A stretch of 64,000 bases of DNA, from positions 1 to 64,000 of the forward strand of contig JBFWUM010000011.1 in NCBI GenBank assembly GCA_050247255.1. Direction: 5' to 3'. Shown here in pieces: positions 36,369-50,086 of the stretch (its first letter is position 1; each line of letters opens with the position of its first letter). The notes below the pieces were generated by a model, which was not told the origin of the DNA, did not search any database, and saw nothing but the letters and a program-made list of their open reading frames with translations. A program made the position numbers and the translations under genes. The DNA is from JBFWUM01 sp050247255 (lineage in GTDB: Bacteria; Acidobacteriota; Vicinamibacteria; Vicinamibacterales; UBA2999).

Positions 36369-36656
36369 ATCCGCAGCCGTCCACAGGGCGTCGCCGAGCC
36401 CGGCTGTGGACGTTTTCGAGGGTCCGAGATCCCCACAGATCGCGCACTGGTCATGCGGGGCGATCCCGCAGAATTATACACACCGCAAATAGCTGATATA
36501 GCGTCACTTACAGCTGCATTTCCGGTTTTGCACAGCACCTTTTCTTCGTTATAATTTCTAATCTCTTCTTGATCTTTCTTGTTGAGAGAAGAACAAGCTC
36601 CGGCCAGGACCCGCGTCCCAGCCACCCACCCAATCGCCTGAGGTCATCGCACGCCT
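36369..36656. other. dnaA-dnaN intergenic region, possible origin core
   Basis: 288 bp without a gene. CGTCCACAG (36378-36386) and its exact inverse CTGTGGACG (36404-36412) can pair as a hairpin or act as DnaA sites, and CCCCACAGATCG follows. From ~36470 the DNA becomes AT-rich (AATTATACACACC, GATATAG, TTATAATTTCTAATC), like an unwinding element. The dnaN promoter is at its 3' end. Confidence 0.55.
36528..36555 (+). promoter_or_regulatory. sigma70-type promoter for dnaN
   Basis: TTGCAC (36528-36533), 16-bp spacer, TATAAT (36550-36555). About 100 bp upstream of the dnaN ATG. Confidence 0.75.
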
Positions 36657-37775
36657 ATGGAACTCGTCGTCCGGAAGAATGAGCTTCTGCGCGAACTGCA
36701 ACTCTTCCAGGGCATCGTCGAGCGCAAGAACACGATTCCCATCCTGGCCAACGTCCTGATCGAGGCGAAGGGGGACGAGGTCCGCATGCTCGCCACCGAC
36801 CTCGAGGTGGCGCTGCGCAGCCGGTGCGCGGCGTCGGTCACCAAGGGCGGGTCGCTGACCCTGCCGGCGAAGAAGCTGTACGAAATCGTCAAGGCGCTGC
36901 CCGAGACGGACGTGCGCATCGAGGAGGACAAGAACGGCGTGAAGGTCGCCGCCGACCGCTTCGACTCGCGCATGCAGACGCTGCCGCGCGAAGACTTCCC
37001 GACGCTGCCGGAGGCGACCGGCGCGGCGCGCACGGCGTTGCCGCGGGAGGCGCTGCGGGAGATGGTCGGCAAGACGCAGTTTGCCATCACCGGTGAGGAC
37101 ACGCGGTTCTTCCTCAACGGCGCCCTGCTGGTGCTGCGGGCCGCCGACATGAGCCTGGTGGCGACCGACGGGCATCGCCTGGCGCTCGTCACCGTGAAGC
37201 GCGAGGCCAAGGACAGCACGATCAAGGGCGACGACGAGGTGAAGGTCATCATCCCGAAGAAGACGCTGCTGGAGCTCGGCAAGCTCCTCGCGGAGTCGGA
37301 CGGGGAGATCTTCTACGAGCGCGGCGAGAACCACCTCTTCTTCGAGGTCGGCGGCCGCATGCTGATTTCGCGGATCATCGACGGCCAGTTCCCGGCCTAC
37401 GAGCGCGTCATCCCGAAGGGGAACGACAAGGACATCGAGTTCGAGCGCGACCGGCTGACGAGCGCCGTCAAGCGCGTGGCGCTGCTGTCGAACGAACGCT
37501 CGCGGGCGGTGAAGTTCGAGATCAGCAAGGGCAAGGTCGAGGTCACCTCGAGCAGCTCGGAGTTCGGCGAAGCGCGTGAGCAGCTCGCCGTCGACTACAG
37601 CGGCAGCGCGATGGCCATCTCGTTCAACGCGCAGTACGTGCTCGACTTCCTCAACGTGGTCGAGACCGACATCGTGTCGCTGTCGCTGAAGGACGAAGTG
37701 AGCCAGGCCGTCATGAAACCCGTGGGCGCGGAGGGGTACGACTACACCTACGTGATCATGCCGATGCGCATCTGA
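36657..37775 (+). CDS. dnaN: DNA polymerase III beta sliding clamp
   Basis: 372 aa, standard length. MELVVRKNELLRELQLFQGIVERKNTIPILANVLI at the start, three clamp domains, and C-terminal YDYTYVIMPMRI. Followed by gyrB with no recF between. Confidence 0.97.
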   Translation: MELVVRKNELLRELQLFQGIVERKNTIPILANVLIEAKGDEVRMLATDLEVALRSRCAASVTKGGSLTLPAKKLYEIVKALPETDVRIEEDKNGVKVAADRFDSRMQTLPREDFPTLPEATGAARTALPREALREMVGKTQFAITGEDTRFFLNGALLVLRAADMSLVATDGHRLALVTVKREAKDSTIKGDDEVKVIIPKKTLLELGKLLAESDGEIFYERGENHLFFEVGGRMLISRIIDGQFPAYERVIPKGNDKDIEFERDRLTSAVKRVALLSNERSRAVKFEISKGKVEVTSSSSEFGEAREQLAVDYSGSAMAISFNAQYVLDFLNVVETDIVSLSLKDEVSQAVMKPVGAEGYDYTYVIMPMRI

Positions 37776-37786
37776 CCAAGGAAAAC

Positions 37787-40327
<2,541 letters not shown>

Positions 40328-40350
40328 CACGTTGTCCTCGATTCACCTGA

Positions 40351-40440
40351 AGGGGGAAGGGGGAAGGGGTTAGGGGGAAGGGCTGGGCCAGGGACTAGTC
40401 CCTGAGACAGCCCTTGGCCCCCCCCCCCCCCCCCCCCCCC
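40351..40440. repeat. GGGGGAAG element and 23-bp C tract between gyrB and gyrA
   Basis: A G-rich arm (40351-40384) and a shortened C-rich arm ending in 23 Cs (40418-40440). The pattern matches 22451-22585, with the second arm collapsed to a homopolymer; the exact C count may be a sequencing or assembly error. Confidence 0.75.
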
Positions 40441-40454
40441 TACAAAGACACCAC

Positions 40455-42935
<2,481 letters not shown>

Positions 42936-42965
<30 letters not shown>

Positions 42966-43291
42966 CGGAGGAACGGAGACAATTAGATTTTTGTTCTGCC
43001 CAGCTCGGCATAACCGGGTCGAATCACCCTTCGAATCCCGTCCACGAGCCTCGGTACGTTGAAGTTGATCAGCAGGCCGACCGGGCAGTTGGTCAGGCGC
43101 ATGTAGGTCAGGACCTGCGCCTCGTGGACCCCTAACAGGCCCTCTACGGACTTCAGCTCGAGGACCACCTGGGGGTTGTCGAGGAAATAAACGCGAACGT
43201 GCTCGAGAGATCGCAAAAATCGAGACGCGCGAGCGAGCGCCAGTACGAAAAAGCCTCCGTTTCTCCGTTGCTCCGTGTGTGCCCTTCTCCT
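42936..43291. mobile_element. Inverted-repeat element flanking a GxxExxY remnant
   Basis: Left arm (42952-42982: GATCACACGGAGTAGCGGAG...) and right arm (43252-43288, reverse complement reading GGGCACACACGGAGCAACGG...) are inverted repeats that flank the GxxExxY pseudogene. The arms match the compact hairpins at 11603, 26770 and 32221. The left arm also forms the end of gyrA. Element status is inference. Confidence 0.55.
42983..43216 (-). pseudogene. Truncated GxxExxY family gene
   Basis: 77 codons carrying only the C-terminal half of a GxxExxY protein (usual length about 125): VYFLDNPQVVLELKSVEGLLGVHEAQVLTYMRLTNCPVGLLINFNVP. The N-terminal GxxExxY signature itself is missing; upstream sequence is repeat arm and unrelated. 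The family has a PD-(D/E)XK-like core (E-x-K in ELKS, kept here), function unknown. Confidence 0.75.
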
Positions 43292-43306
43292 TGATCTCCG
43301 GAGTCT

Positions 43307-45801
43307 CTACGCGACTTCGAGCTTCGCGAACTTTGCCCGCAGCGTCTTCTGCCCCACGGTGTTGAAGCGCACCACCAGCTTGGTGTCATCGTCCAGGCGT
43401 TCGACGCTGAGGATCGTGCCGACGCCGAAGGCGGGGTGCTTCACGCGCGAGCCTGGCTTGAGACCGCCTGGCACGGACTGGTCCTCGTCCTCGTAGCTGT
43501 AGGCAGGCGTCTCTTCCCTGGCGCGGCCGCGGTAGCCGCTTCCCTTCCCATACGGGGCGGCCCGATAGCTGGAAAACGATGACGAGTACGGCGACACGAA
43601 GGNNNNNNNNNNNNNNNNNNNNNNNNNNNNNNNNNNNNNNNNNNNNNNNNNNNNNNNNNNNNNNNNNNNNNNNNNNNNNNNNNNNNNNNNNNNNNNNNNN
43701 NNGACTGGTCCTCGTCCTCGTAGCTGTAGGCAGGCGTCTCTTCCCTGGCGCGGCCGCGGTAGCCGCTTCCCTTCCCATACGGGGCGGCCCGATAGCTGGA
43801 AAACGATGACGAGTACGGCGACACGAAGGTTGAGGGGACCTCTTCGATCAGCTCCGGCGGAATCTCGTCGATGAAGCGGGACGGCTCGGTGGACTGGTAC
43901 TCGCCGAAGACCCGGCATCGGGCTGCGGAGGTGAGCACGAGGCGGCGCTCGGCGCGGGTGATGCCGACGTAGCAGAGGCGCCGCTCCTCCTCGAGCTCGG
44001 CCTCGTCATCGGCGGAGCGTGAATGCGGGAAGAGCCCCTCCTCCAGGCCGGTGATCATCACGACCGGGAACTCCAGCCCCTTGGCGCTGTGCATGGTCAT
44101 CATCAGCACCCGGGCGTTCTTCGCGCCATCCTCCTCGTCAACGTCAGACAGCAGCGAGAGCTGGTCGACGAAGCCGCCAAGCGACGGCTCGGGATTCCGG
44201 GTCTCGTACTCGCGCGCGGCCGAGACGAGTTCGGCGAGGTTCTCGATGCGCCCCTCGGCCTCCTCGCTGTGCTCCTCGCGCAGGTCCTGCAGGTAGCCGC
44301 TCTGGTCGAGCACCTTGGCCAGGGCCACTGAGACCGATTCCTGGCGCGCCGTCTCGGCGAGCGAGCCAACCAGGTCCCGGAAGGCGGTCAGCGACGCGGT
44401 GGCGCGTGGTGCCAGCAGCCGCTTGTCCACGGCGTGCACCAGGCGCACCCAGAGCGAGTCATTCGCCGCCGCCGGCGCGAGGCCGGTGAACAGCGGCGGC
44501 AGGTCGGCGTCGGTCGGCAGGTCCACCGCGTCGAGCGACTCCATGACCCCCTTGCCGACACCGCGCGCCGGCACGTTGATGATCCGCCGCAGGCTGACGT
44601 TGTCGTGCGGGTTGAGGATCACCTTCAGGTAGGCGAGCGCGTCTTTCACTTCCTTGCGCTCGTAGAACCTGACGCCGCCGATGATCTTGTAGGCGGTGCC
44701 CGAGCGCCTCAGCGCGTCTTCAATGGTTCGTGACTGGGCGTTGGTGCGATACAGGACGGCGACGGTGTTCTCGGGGTCCTCGTGCAGCGCCTGCCTGGCG
44801 GTCCGGCCGACGTACTCGGCTTCGTCGAGATCGTCGCCGGCCCGGTAGAGCAGGATCTTCGCCCCGCCCTTCCGCTCGGTATAGAGCCGCTTGTCCTTGC
44901 GGTTGCGGTTCTGCGCAATCACCGCGGATGCTGCATCCAGGATGATCTGCGTCGACCGGTAGTTGCGTTCCAGCTTGACGATGCGCGCCTCGGGGAAGTC
45001 GTGCTCGAAGTCGAGGATGTTCTTCAGGTCGGCGCCGCGCCACTTGTAGATCGACTGATCGGGGTCGCCGACGACCGCCAGGTTGCGGTGGCGCGAGGCG
45101 AGCTGCTGCACCAGCATGTACTGCGGCCGGTTGGTGTCCTGGTACTCGTCGACCATCAGGAACTGGAACTTCTCGGCGTACTTCTCCCGTATGGGGGCGG
45201 CCTTGTCGAACAGCTCCACGGTCTTCAGCAGCAGATCATCGAAGTCGAGCGCGTTCGCCTCCTTGAGCGCCTTGACGTAGATCTCGTAGAGCTTGCCGAT
45301 CTGCTCCTCCCGCGGGTTCCATGAGCCTGCCGTGAACGCCTCGGGGCCCTCCATCCGGTTCTTGGCGTGCGAGATGCGCGACAGCGCCATGCGCGGCGCC
45401 AGCGAGCTGTCGTCGACCCCAATCTGCTTCAGCGCCTGCTTCATGACGGTGAGCTGGTCGGTGGAGTCGTAGATGACGAAGTCGCGCGACAGCCCGATGT
45501 TCGGCGCCTCGCGCCGCAGCAGCCTGGCGCACAGCGCGTGGAAGGTCGAGATCCACATCTGCCGGCAGTCGACGCGCAGCAGCGTCTCGACACGCGTGCG
45601 CATCTCCTCGGCCGCCTTGTTGGTGAAGGTGACGGCGAGCACGCGATCGGGATAGGCGACGCGCTCGCTGACGAGATGGGCAATGCGATGCGCGATGACG
45701 CGGGTCTTTCCGGACCCTGCGCCAGCGAGGATCAGCAGCGGCCCTTCGCGGTGAAGGACGGCTTCCTGTTGTTCGGGGTTGAGGGAGGAAAGTAGATCCA
45801 T
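43307..45801 (-). CDS. pcrA: UvrD/PcrA-type DNA helicase (interrupted by assembly gap)
   Basis: Superfamily 1A helicase. MDLLSSLNPEQQEAVLHREGPLLILAGAGSGKTRVIAHR (Q motif and Walker A), FLMVDEYQDTNRPQY, VGDPDQSIYKWRGAD, LERNYRS, MTMHSAKGLEFPVVMITGLEEGLFPH. C-terminal tudor-like RNA polymerase-binding domain GSRVKHPAFGVGTILSVE. Duplicated 127 bp around the N gap; collapsing gives 755 residues in one frame. 3'-5' helicase of repair and replication. Confidence 0.93.
43603..43702. other. Assembly gap with 127-bp duplicated flanks
   Basis: 100 Ns. 43476-43602 is repeated exactly at 43703-43829. Confidence 0.95.
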
Positions 45802-45807
45802 GTCAGA

Positions 45808-45884
45808 TCAAAGGTCGAAGGTGGAAGGTCACAGGTGGTCGCCGGAGCCGGCGTACCTTTGACCTTCCACCTTTGACCTTTGAC
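45808..45884. repeat. GGTCAAAGGTGG inverted-repeat element between pcrA and glmS
   Basis: GATCAAAGGTCGAAGGTGGA (45807-45826) faces CCTTCCACCTTTGACCTTTG (45863-45882), with GGTGGTCGCC...CCGGCGTACC in the loop. Reaches the glmS stop codon. Confidence 0.8.
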
Positions 45885-47729
45885 CTATTCTACCGTCACC
45901 GACTTGGCGAGGTTCCGCGGCTGGTCGACGTCGCAGCCTCTGCGTACTGCGATGTGGTACGCAAGCAGCTGCAGCGGGATGGTCATGACGATCGGCGTGA
46001 GCAGCGCCGTCGTCGCCGGCATCGCCAGCTGGACGTCGTTGCCCGGATCGAGCACTGCGGCCATGCGCGGGTCGCCCTCGGTGGTGATGGCGATCACCGA
46101 GCCGCCGCGCGCCTTGGCTTCCTGCACGTTGCCGATCATCTTCTCGAACACGTGGTCGTCGGGCGCGATGGCGACGACCGGCATCTGCTCGTCGATGAGC
46201 GCGATCGGCCCGTGCTTCATCTCCCCAGCCGGATAGCCCTCGGCATGGATGTAGGAGATTTCCTTGAGCTTCAGCGCGCCCTCGAGCGCGATCGGGTAGT
46301 TGATGCCCCGCCCCAGGAAGAGGAAGTCGGAGCGGTTGTAGAACTTCTCCGCCACTTTCTCGACGCCGGCCGAGGCCTTGATCGCCTGCTCGATGATCTG
46401 CGGCAGCTGGAGCAGCTCGTCGATGTGGCGGCGGATGTCGTCGGCCGCCAGCGTGCCCCGGACCTGGGCCATGTAGAGCGCAAGGATCTGCAGCGCCACG
46501 AGCTGCGAGGTGAACGCCTTGGTCGACGCCACCCCGATTTCCGGGCCGGCGTGGGTGTAGACGGTGCCGTTGGCCTCGCGGGTCGCCATGCTGCCGACCA
46601 CGTTGCAGATGGCAATGCTGCTCGCCCCCTTCCGGCGCGCCTCGCGCAGCGCGGCGAGCGTGTCGGCGGTCTCCCCCGACTGCGTGATGACAATCGTCAG
46701 CTCGTTCTTCGCGACGATCGGGTTGCGGTAGCGATACTCGGAGCCGTAGTCGACTTCGACCGGCACCTGCGCCAGCGCCTCAATCAGGTACTTGCCAACG
46801 AGCCCGGCGTGCCACGACGTGCCGCAGGCGACGATGGTGACCTTCTGCAGCGCCCGGAAGGCCTCCTCGGGGATGTTCAGGTCCTCGAGGAAAATCTGCC
46901 CGCGGTCGAGGGAGACGCGGCCGAGGATGGTGTCGCGGGCGGCGGCCGGCTGCTCGAAGATCTCCTTGAGCATGAAGTGCTTGTGGCCGCCCTTCTCCGC
47001 CGCGATCGGATCCCACAGCACGCGCTGCGTGGTCTTTGAGACCGCCTTGCCCGCGTAGTCGGTGAACTCGACGCCAGAGCGCGTGATGACCGCCATCTCT
47101 TCGTCGCCGAGGAAGACGACGTCGCGCGTGTGCGCCAGGATCGCCGGGATGTCGGAGGCGACGAAGAACTCGTTCTCGCCGAGGCCGACGACAATCGGCG
47201 GGCCGTTGCGCACGGCGACGATCTTCTCGGGGTCGTCGACCGAGACGAGCACCAGCGCGAACATCCCGCGCATCTGCTGCAGCGCCCGGCGGACGGCGTT
47301 CTCGAGCCCGTCGGCCTGCATTTCGCGCTCGACGAGGTGGGCGACGATTTCGGTGTCGGTTTCGGTCTTGAACTGGTGCCCCTGCTGCTGCAGCTCGCGC
47401 TTCAGATCCAGGTAGTTCTCGATGATCCCGTTGTGGACGACGACGATCTTGCCCGTGCAGTCGCGGTGCGGGTGGGCGTTCTCTTCCGTCGGCCGTCCGT
47501 GCGTCGCCCAGCGCGTGTGGCCGACGCCGTAGAGGCCGTCAACCGGTTCGGCCTCGATCGCGTGCTCCAGGTTGGCCAGCTTCCCCGCCGAGCGGCGCAG
47601 CGAGATCCCTTCCGGGCTGACCACGGCGACGCCCGCCGAGTCGTAGCCGCGGTACTCCATGCGCCGCAGTCCGTCGAGGAGGACGGGGACGACCGGTTTC
47701 GAGCCGATGTAGCCGATGATTCCGCACAT
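45885..47729 (-). CDS. glmS: Glutamine-fructose-6-phosphate aminotransferase
   Basis: 614 aa from ATG 47729 (MCGIIGYIGSKPVVPVLLDGL) with the nucleophile Cys2 next to Met1. Glutaminase domain RMEYRGYDSAGVAV, HTRWATHGRPTEENAHPH; two SIS domains (ACGTSWHAGLVGKYL, TQSGETADTLAALREA); C-terminal QPRNLAKSVTVE. First step to UDP-GlcNAc. Followed upstream by glmU in the same direction: the two act in one pathway. The 90-residue open frame upstream is repeat DNA. Confidence 0.97.
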   Translation of the reverse strand: MCGIIGYIGSKPVVPVLLDGLRRMEYRGYDSAGVAVVSPEGISLRRSAGKLANLEHAIEAEPVDGLYGVGHTRWATHGRPTEENAHPHRDCTGKIVVVHNGIIENYLDLKRELQQQGHQFKTETDTEIVAHLVEREMQADGLENAVRRALQQMRGMFALVLVSVDDPEKIVAVRNGPPIVVGLGENEFFVASDIPAILAHTRDVVFLGDEEMAVITRSGVEFTDYAGKAVSKTTQRVLWDPIAAEKGGHKHFMLKEIFEQPAAARDTILGRVSLDRGQIFLEDLNIPEEAFRALQKVTIVACGTSWHAGLVGKYLIEALAQVPVEVDYGSEYRYRNPIVAKNELTIVITQSGETADTLAALREARRKGASSIAICNVVGSMATREANGTVYTHAGPEIGVASTKAFTSQLVALQILALYMAQVRGTLAADDIRRHIDELLQLPQIIEQAIKASAGVEKVAEKFYNRSDFLFLGRGINYPIALEGALKLKEISYIHAEGYPAGEMKHGPIALIDEQMPVVAIAPDDHVFEKMIGNVQEAKARGGSVIAITTEGDPRMAAVLDPGNDVQLAMPATTALLTPIVMTIPLQLLAYHIAVRRGCDVDQPRNLAKSVTVE

Positions 47730-47732
47730 ATC

Positions 47733-47768
47733 TCTGGTGCCTCGTTCCTGGTGCCTGGTGCCCGGTGC
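47733..47768. repeat. GTGCCTGGTGCC low-complexity tract between glmU and glmS
   Basis: CTGGTGCCTCGTTCCTGGTG then CCTGGTGCCCGGTGC; the same style of tract lies in the 3' part of dusB (10679-10720) and after the iorB-like gene (57187-57231). Confidence 0.65.
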
Positions 47769-47779
47769 GTCGAGAGTTC

Positions 47780-49168
47780 TTAGTGCCTGGAGCCCTTCTT
47801 CTTCGCCGCCCAGCCCTCTTTGTTCTCCTGGCGGCCGCGGGCGATGCCGAGTGCGCCGGCGGGAACATCGCGGGTGATGGACGAGCCGGCGGCGACGTAG
47901 GCGCCCTTCCCTACCGTGACCGGCGCGACGAGCTGGCTGTCGCTGCCAATGAACACGCCGTCCTCGATCACCGTCGGGTGCTTCTTCTCCCCGTCGTAGT
48001 TGCACGTAATCGTGCCGGCGCCGATGTTCACGCCGGCGCCGATCGTGGCATCGCCGAGATAGCTCAGATGGTTGGCCTTCGAGCCGGCCCCCAGCGTCGT
48101 CTTCTTCAACTCCACGAAGTTGCCGATCCTTGCCCCCTCGCCCACCACCGTCTCGGGCCGCAGATGAGCAAACGGGCCGACGGCGACCCCATCTGCAACC
48201 CGCGCACCAACGATGAGGCAGAAGTTGTTGACCGTGACCCGGTCGCCGATTTCCGAGTCAGCAATGCGGACATGCGCCTGGATGTCGCAGGCCGCACCAA
48301 TGCGGGACTGTCCCTCGATGACCACACCCGGGTGTATCACCGTGTCTGCACCAATCTGGACGTCCGGATCGATGTAGGTGGTCGCCGGGTCGACGATGGT
48401 GACCCCGGCCGCCATCAGTTCTTCGTTCTTTCCCTGTCGCACAATCCTGCTCACGTCGGCCAGCTCCGTGCGGCTGTTGATGCCGCGAATTTCCTGCGCG
48501 TTCTCGACGAGCAGCGTTTCCACCGGCAGCTTGCGGCGGCGAGAGATCGCCACCAGGTCGGTCAGGTAGTACTCCCCTTGCGCGTTCTGTGAGGCGATGC
48601 CGCGCAGCGCGTCGAACAGCACGGCCAGGTCGAAGGCGTAGATGCCGCTGTTGATCTCGTGGATCTTCCGTTCCTCGGGCGAGGCGTCACGCTCCTCGAC
48701 GATGCGGGCGATCCGCCCCTCGTGCCGGACGACGCGGCCGTAGCCGTAGGGCCGGTCGACGTTGGCCGTCACGACCGTGGCGGCGGCGCCGGCGGCCGTG
48801 TGTGTGGCGAGCAGACGCTGCAGCGTCGAGGCCGACAGCAGCGGCACGTCTCCCGACAGCAGGATGAGCGTCCCCGACTGCCCGCTCAGGAGCGGCTCGA
48901 CCTGCTGGACAGCGTGCGCGGTACCCAGCTGCGGCTCCTGCAGGGCAAACTGGACGCCCGGCTCGCCCGCCAGGTGGGCGCGAACAGCGTCTGCCTTGTG
49001 GCCGACGATGACCGTGATGGTTGCCGGGTCAAGCGAGCGTGCCGTCTTCAGGACGTGGCGAATCAGCGATCGCCCTGAGATCGGATGCAGCACCTTGGGC
49101 AGGGCGGATTTCATCCGGGTCCCCTGTCCGGCGGCGAGAATCGCCACGTGAGTGGCCAGATTGGTCAT
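47780..49168 (-). CDS. glmU: Bifunctional GlcNAc-1-P uridylyltransferase / GlcN-1-P acetyltransferase
   Basis: 462 aa. N-terminal pyrophosphorylase VAILAAGQGTRMKSALPKVLHPISG and QLGTAHAVQQ; C-terminal left-handed beta-helix of hexapeptide repeats (GVVIEGQSRIGAACDIQAHVRIADSEIGDRVTV, NHLSYLGDATIGAGVNIGAGTITCNYDG). Makes UDP-GlcNAc. ATG overlaps the rsmI stop (ATGA). Confidence 0.96.
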   Translation of the reverse strand: MTNLATHVAILAAGQGTRMKSALPKVLHPISGRSLIRHVLKTARSLDPATITVIVGHKADAVRAHLAGEPGVQFALQEPQLGTAHAVQQVEPLLSGQSGTLILLSGDVPLLSASTLQRLLATHTAAGAAATVVTANVDRPYGYGRVVRHEGRIARIVEERDASPEERKIHEINSGIYAFDLAVLFDALRGIASQNAQGEYYLTDLVAISRRRKLPVETLLVENAQEIRGINSRTELADVSRIVRQGKNEELMAAGVTIVDPATTYIDPDVQIGADTVIHPGVVIEGQSRIGAACDIQAHVRIADSEIGDRVTVNNFCLIVGARVADGVAVGPFAHLRPETVVGEGARIGNFVELKKTTLGAGSKANHLSYLGDATIGAGVNIGAGTITCNYDGEKKHPTVIEDGVFIGSDSQLVAPVTVGKGAYVAAGSSITRDVPAGALGIARGRQENKEGWAAKKKGSRH

Positions 49169-50010
49169 ACAACAGATTTCTTGTGTTTCTCGACCGCCAG
49201 ATACACTTCCCTGGCCGGTCGGCCGTGCTCTTTCGCGACCCTGTTGATCGCGGCGCGACGTCCCAAATTGCCAGTTTCTGTTATTCGCCAGAATTCACTG
49301 GCCAATACCTCGTCCGACACCTCAACATGCGTATCTTCAACAACTTCAATAGGTCCAACGACGATGGTGAACTCGCCGCGGGGGGAGTGAAGTCGCTGCG
49401 CGAGGGCGGAGGCTGAGCCGCGGAGGAACTCCTGATGTGCCTTCGTGAGCTCGCGAGCCACCATTATTGGTCTTTCAGCCAAAAATAGGCTCGCCTCTTC
49501 CAGTGTTCGGCGGATTCTATGCGGAGCCTCGAAGAACGTGACCGTGTGTCTGGTCTCGGAAAGCACTGCCCACCAGCCACTTCTGTCTTTAGACCTAAGA
49601 GGTGGGAATCCAAGAATCGTCCACGGTGCCAACGGAAACCCTGATGCCACGCCAGCGGCGAGCGGGGCGCTGGCACCAGGAATCGGGTCGACCTCAATCC
49701 CTTGATCGATGCAGGCCCGCACCAATTCCAGGCCTGGATCGGAGATCGAGGGGGTGCCGGCGTCGGTCACCAGCGCCACCTTCTCCCCGGCTTCGAGTCG
49801 GGCCATCAAGCGGGGAAGCCGGGTTCGGGTGTTGTGCTCATGGAAGCTCAGCATCGGGGTGTCGATGCCGTGGTGGGCCAGCAATCCCCGGGTTCGCCGC
49901 GTATCTTCGGCGGCAATCACGTCGGCCTCCCGGAGCAGGCGCAGTGCCCGCAGCGTGATGTCCTCGAGGTTCCCGATGGGCGTCGAGACGAGGAACAACG
50001 TGCCGGCCAT
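49165..50010 (-). CDS. rsmI: 16S rRNA 2'-O-ribose C1402 methyltransferase RsmI
   Basis: 281 aa from ATG 50010 (MAGTLFLVSTPIGNLEDITLRALRLL). AEDTRRTRGLLAHHGI, SFHEHN, LVTDAGTPSISDPG, PIPGASAPLAAGVASG and FFEAPHRIRRTLEE match the tetrapyrrole-methylase fold. The frame extends 26 codons upstream into the divergent intergenic space. Confidence 0.94.
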   Translation of the reverse strand: MAGTLFLVSTPIGNLEDITLRALRLLREADVIAAEDTRRTRGLLAHHGIDTPMLSFHEHNTRTRLPRLMARLEAGEKVALVTDAGTPSISDPGLELVRACIDQGIEVDPIPGASAPLAAGVASGFPLAPWTILGFPPLRSKDRSGWWAVLSETRHTVTFFEAPHRIRRTLEEASLFLAERPIMVARELTKAHQEFLRGSASALAQRLHSPRGEFTIVVGPIEVVEDTHVEVSDEVLASEFWRITETGNLGRRAAINRVAKEHGRPAREVYLAVEKHKKSVV

Positions 50011-50086
50011 GCGTGAAGCGGTTATTGTACTATTACGGGATGCGCGCTCACCGACGGACGAGACAGAGCGCCAGCCATGACCGGGC

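Noticed and set aside
43307..45801. pcrA as frameshifted
   Set aside because: Same assembly duplication; the C-terminal tudor-like part is in frame after collapse.
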